A stretch of 64,000 bases of DNA from Apostichopus japonicus (taxonomy: Eukaryota; Echinodermata; Holothuroidea; Aspidochirotida; Stichopodidae): positions 1,775,001-1,839,000 of the forward strand of contig NC_092562.1 of the NCBI RefSeq assembly GCF_037975245.1, given 5' to 3'. Shown in pieces: positions 61,949-64,000 of the stretch. The stretch's first letter is position 1. Every line of letters starts with the position of its first letter. Position numbers and translations under genes: made by a program. The notes below the pieces were generated by a model. It was not told the DNA's origin. It saw nothing but the letters and a program-made list of their open reading frames with translations, and searched no databases.

Positions 61949-64000
61949 TTGATACAAAAGTTCGTTTTGTTGTTGTTTTAACTTCAACCTATTCATACCA
62001 TCGAGTTATAGCAGAAAATGATTCGGTTGAAAGTATTGTTATTCCAAACAAATGACGATTTAATACACGCGACAGCTTACACTAACCACAAATGAATGGA
62101 AATGTAGCCAGCAATTGACAAATGTACATTTACATTTTTTCCCAATTTTTGTCAAAATTTATCAACAGCTACACTGCTATTGTATAAGCCTAAGGTTTAT
62201 TGTCTTTTTCTCTTACAATGCCAACCTACGTGGTTGTAATCTCCAACCCCCCATTAATGACTCTTCATGTTACGATATTTTTAATTATAATTATGGAAGA
62301 GTATTCGACCACCTAGGCATTCTTACTCCCACCTGTATAATGACGAATGCCAACATCTAAAAATAAACATTTTCTAGGCAAAATCAGTTTAATTAGGTAT
62401 TATCATTAATTATAGGTGTAACGTACTTATAATGATCAATCAAGCACCTAACACCCTCAGGTAACGAATGACAGTCATAAGTTTGACTCTCAAATTGCTA
62501 TCTCCTCGCAAATTCGTTTCACTGTCTCCTTTCTCATAACTGATGCAGTGTTTTAATTAATCCGGTAACACATTAAAATGATTATACCTATTAGCTTCAT
62601 GTATCTACTGTTATGAGGATCTAACTCGTTTCCAGGTATGTTTCATATCAAGTCTCACGTACACACCTTATCTATATAAGTATAGGTTTTTCTTTTTTCA
62701 TCATCATCATCAACAACAAAAAAAAATCCAAGGGAAATAATTTAAAAAGAAATGCACGTGTGAAATTCCAAAGGAGGTGGCCCATGAGAGCTAAAACTAT
62801 CCATCATATAAGCTTCACCTTAATCACAAACTAAAGACAACCTCACCGTACTTTGTTTGAATAAATGTAACACCTATAGTCCCATGAGAATCTTTCGTAG
62901 AAGACAAGTATGGATTAAATTTTCTTCATTAGTAGCATAAGCAAACAAGATTTATTTTTCTGACATAATTCTCTGATGCCGAATCAGTCACTTTTATTTC
63001 CTTTTTTTTTTATCGTATCTTACTTTTGACTCTCATCTTATTTTTTTTTTTGGAAAATCACTTTTTCAATTTTTCCCCCCTCTTTCTTTTACCACTAAAC
63101 AAGCTTCAATAAATTGATTGAGTCTAGAGATTGTCATGGGCAAATTCACGCATGACTTAACTAAAACGACACCTTCTCCACTATTGACGGAAATAAGGCG
63201 TTTTAACCAACTCCTCCTACCCCCGAATCTCTTTTGCAAAAAGTTTTCATGTAGAGGTCTGGCAGAGAAATAAAGGTTGCTGTAAGAAAACTAGGTCTTG
63301 ACAACATCTTCGGGATATAAATGGCGAAGAATTCGGTCATACAATACCCGAGGGAATTATTTGTCGCCTATAGTAAACTTCCGTCAAATTGTAAAAAATA
63401 TGACGAAAGAAGAGAATCATGCTTATAACTCTTGGGCATGTTTGTATGAACGATCAAATCTTTTTCTTTCGCCGTGATGATTAGAATGGTTTTCGATTTC
63501 CCAGGTTTTTGCTACCCAGTCAATATTGGGCTGTTTGTTGCCCCTGGGTCTGTTCGATGCTATGGCAGGAATAGTCACTGAGTAAATTGATTTCCTCAGA
63601 TGACACAATTGAGACCAACTAACCAGGCATTTTAACTTCCTCTTATTTTTGCTAGTCATAATACGGGGAGGTTATGGGAAGAATATGTATATATATAGAT
63701 AGATATAAAGAGAAAGAAAAAAGTGCAACAACTAAGTTAATAACATCTAAAGTGTTTAAAGAAGATTCATCATTAAGGGGAAGAGGGACGGACGGCCCGG
63801 TTCTGGCCGTCAAGTCCGGCAAAATACATGACTCATCGAGAGGCATGTAGGTAGGTAAAAATCAGTCTTGACCACTCTTGAAATTAAGCTGTCGCTATAC
63901 AAAAGAAAATAACAAGCGTGGTGGACATTGAGGATATAGTTTAATCTTCATGAGACGAACATTGGTTTTTTTGTGTGTGGAGATTACAGGAAGTCACTCG
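61949..64000. other. Unique AT-rich noncoding DNA
   Basis: T runs near 63001 and 63040, a CAT-rich patch at 62700 and a short ATAG patch at 63690. Short open frames only. Nothing recognised. Confidence 0.4.

Overview
This window reads as AT-rich, gene-poor eukaryotic nuclear DNA, most likely from an invertebrate animal. An echinoderm-like marine genome is a tentative guess from the texture only: very frequent (AT)n tracts, many long G or C runs, and tRNA-derived retroposons. No protein-coding gene, rRNA, intact tRNA or CRISPR array could be supported. The longest open frames are translations of (AT)n, of a hexamer array, of G/C-rich tracts or of tRNA-like repeats. The others are short, unrelated to anything I recognise, and often lack a convincing ATG. 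The window is best read as intergenic or long intronic DNA.

Layout. Positions 1-4.7 kb hold unique sequence, a pair of (AT)n tracts around a 70-bp spacer with three ACTAGT palindromes, a ~320-bp tandem duplication, a G-run/C-run-bounded block, and a ~270-bp duplicated block dense in ACTTAAGT-like palindromes. Positions 6.4-10.8 kb hold a TGTTG repeat, a 149-bp satellite-like array with an alternating variant, the first tRNA-like dispersed repeat, and a 900-bp CTGA array. Positions 13-20 kb hold AT tracts, a ~600-bp hexamer array that changes motif half way, and the best-defined transposon of the window: a 640-bp element with 12-bp inverted termini and a 6-bp target duplication at 19116-19767. 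Positions 24-31 kb hold an interrupted 63-bp minisatellite and a cluster of tRNA-like repeats embedded in (AT)n. Positions 31-47 kb are unique sequence with microsatellites, another full-length tRNA-like repeat, a foldback or MITE-like element near 45.7 kb and an old dispersed repeat pair. Positions 47-64 kb are mostly unique AT-rich DNA with a 12-bp and a 45-bp minisatellite, an inverted dispersed repeat pair at 53.8 and 61.9 kb, and a last tRNA-like copy.

The most coherent system is a ~300-bp dispersed repeat family with eight copies or fragments here. Each contains (or once contained) a tRNA-like module with A- and B-box motifs, but the module lies about 180 bp inside the element rather than at its 5' end. 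The 3' end always runs into (AT)n, and truncated copies also start directly at (AT)n. This links the retroposon to the unusual amount of (AT)n. I see no evidence for a new enzyme-based system; the unusual content is repeat architecture.
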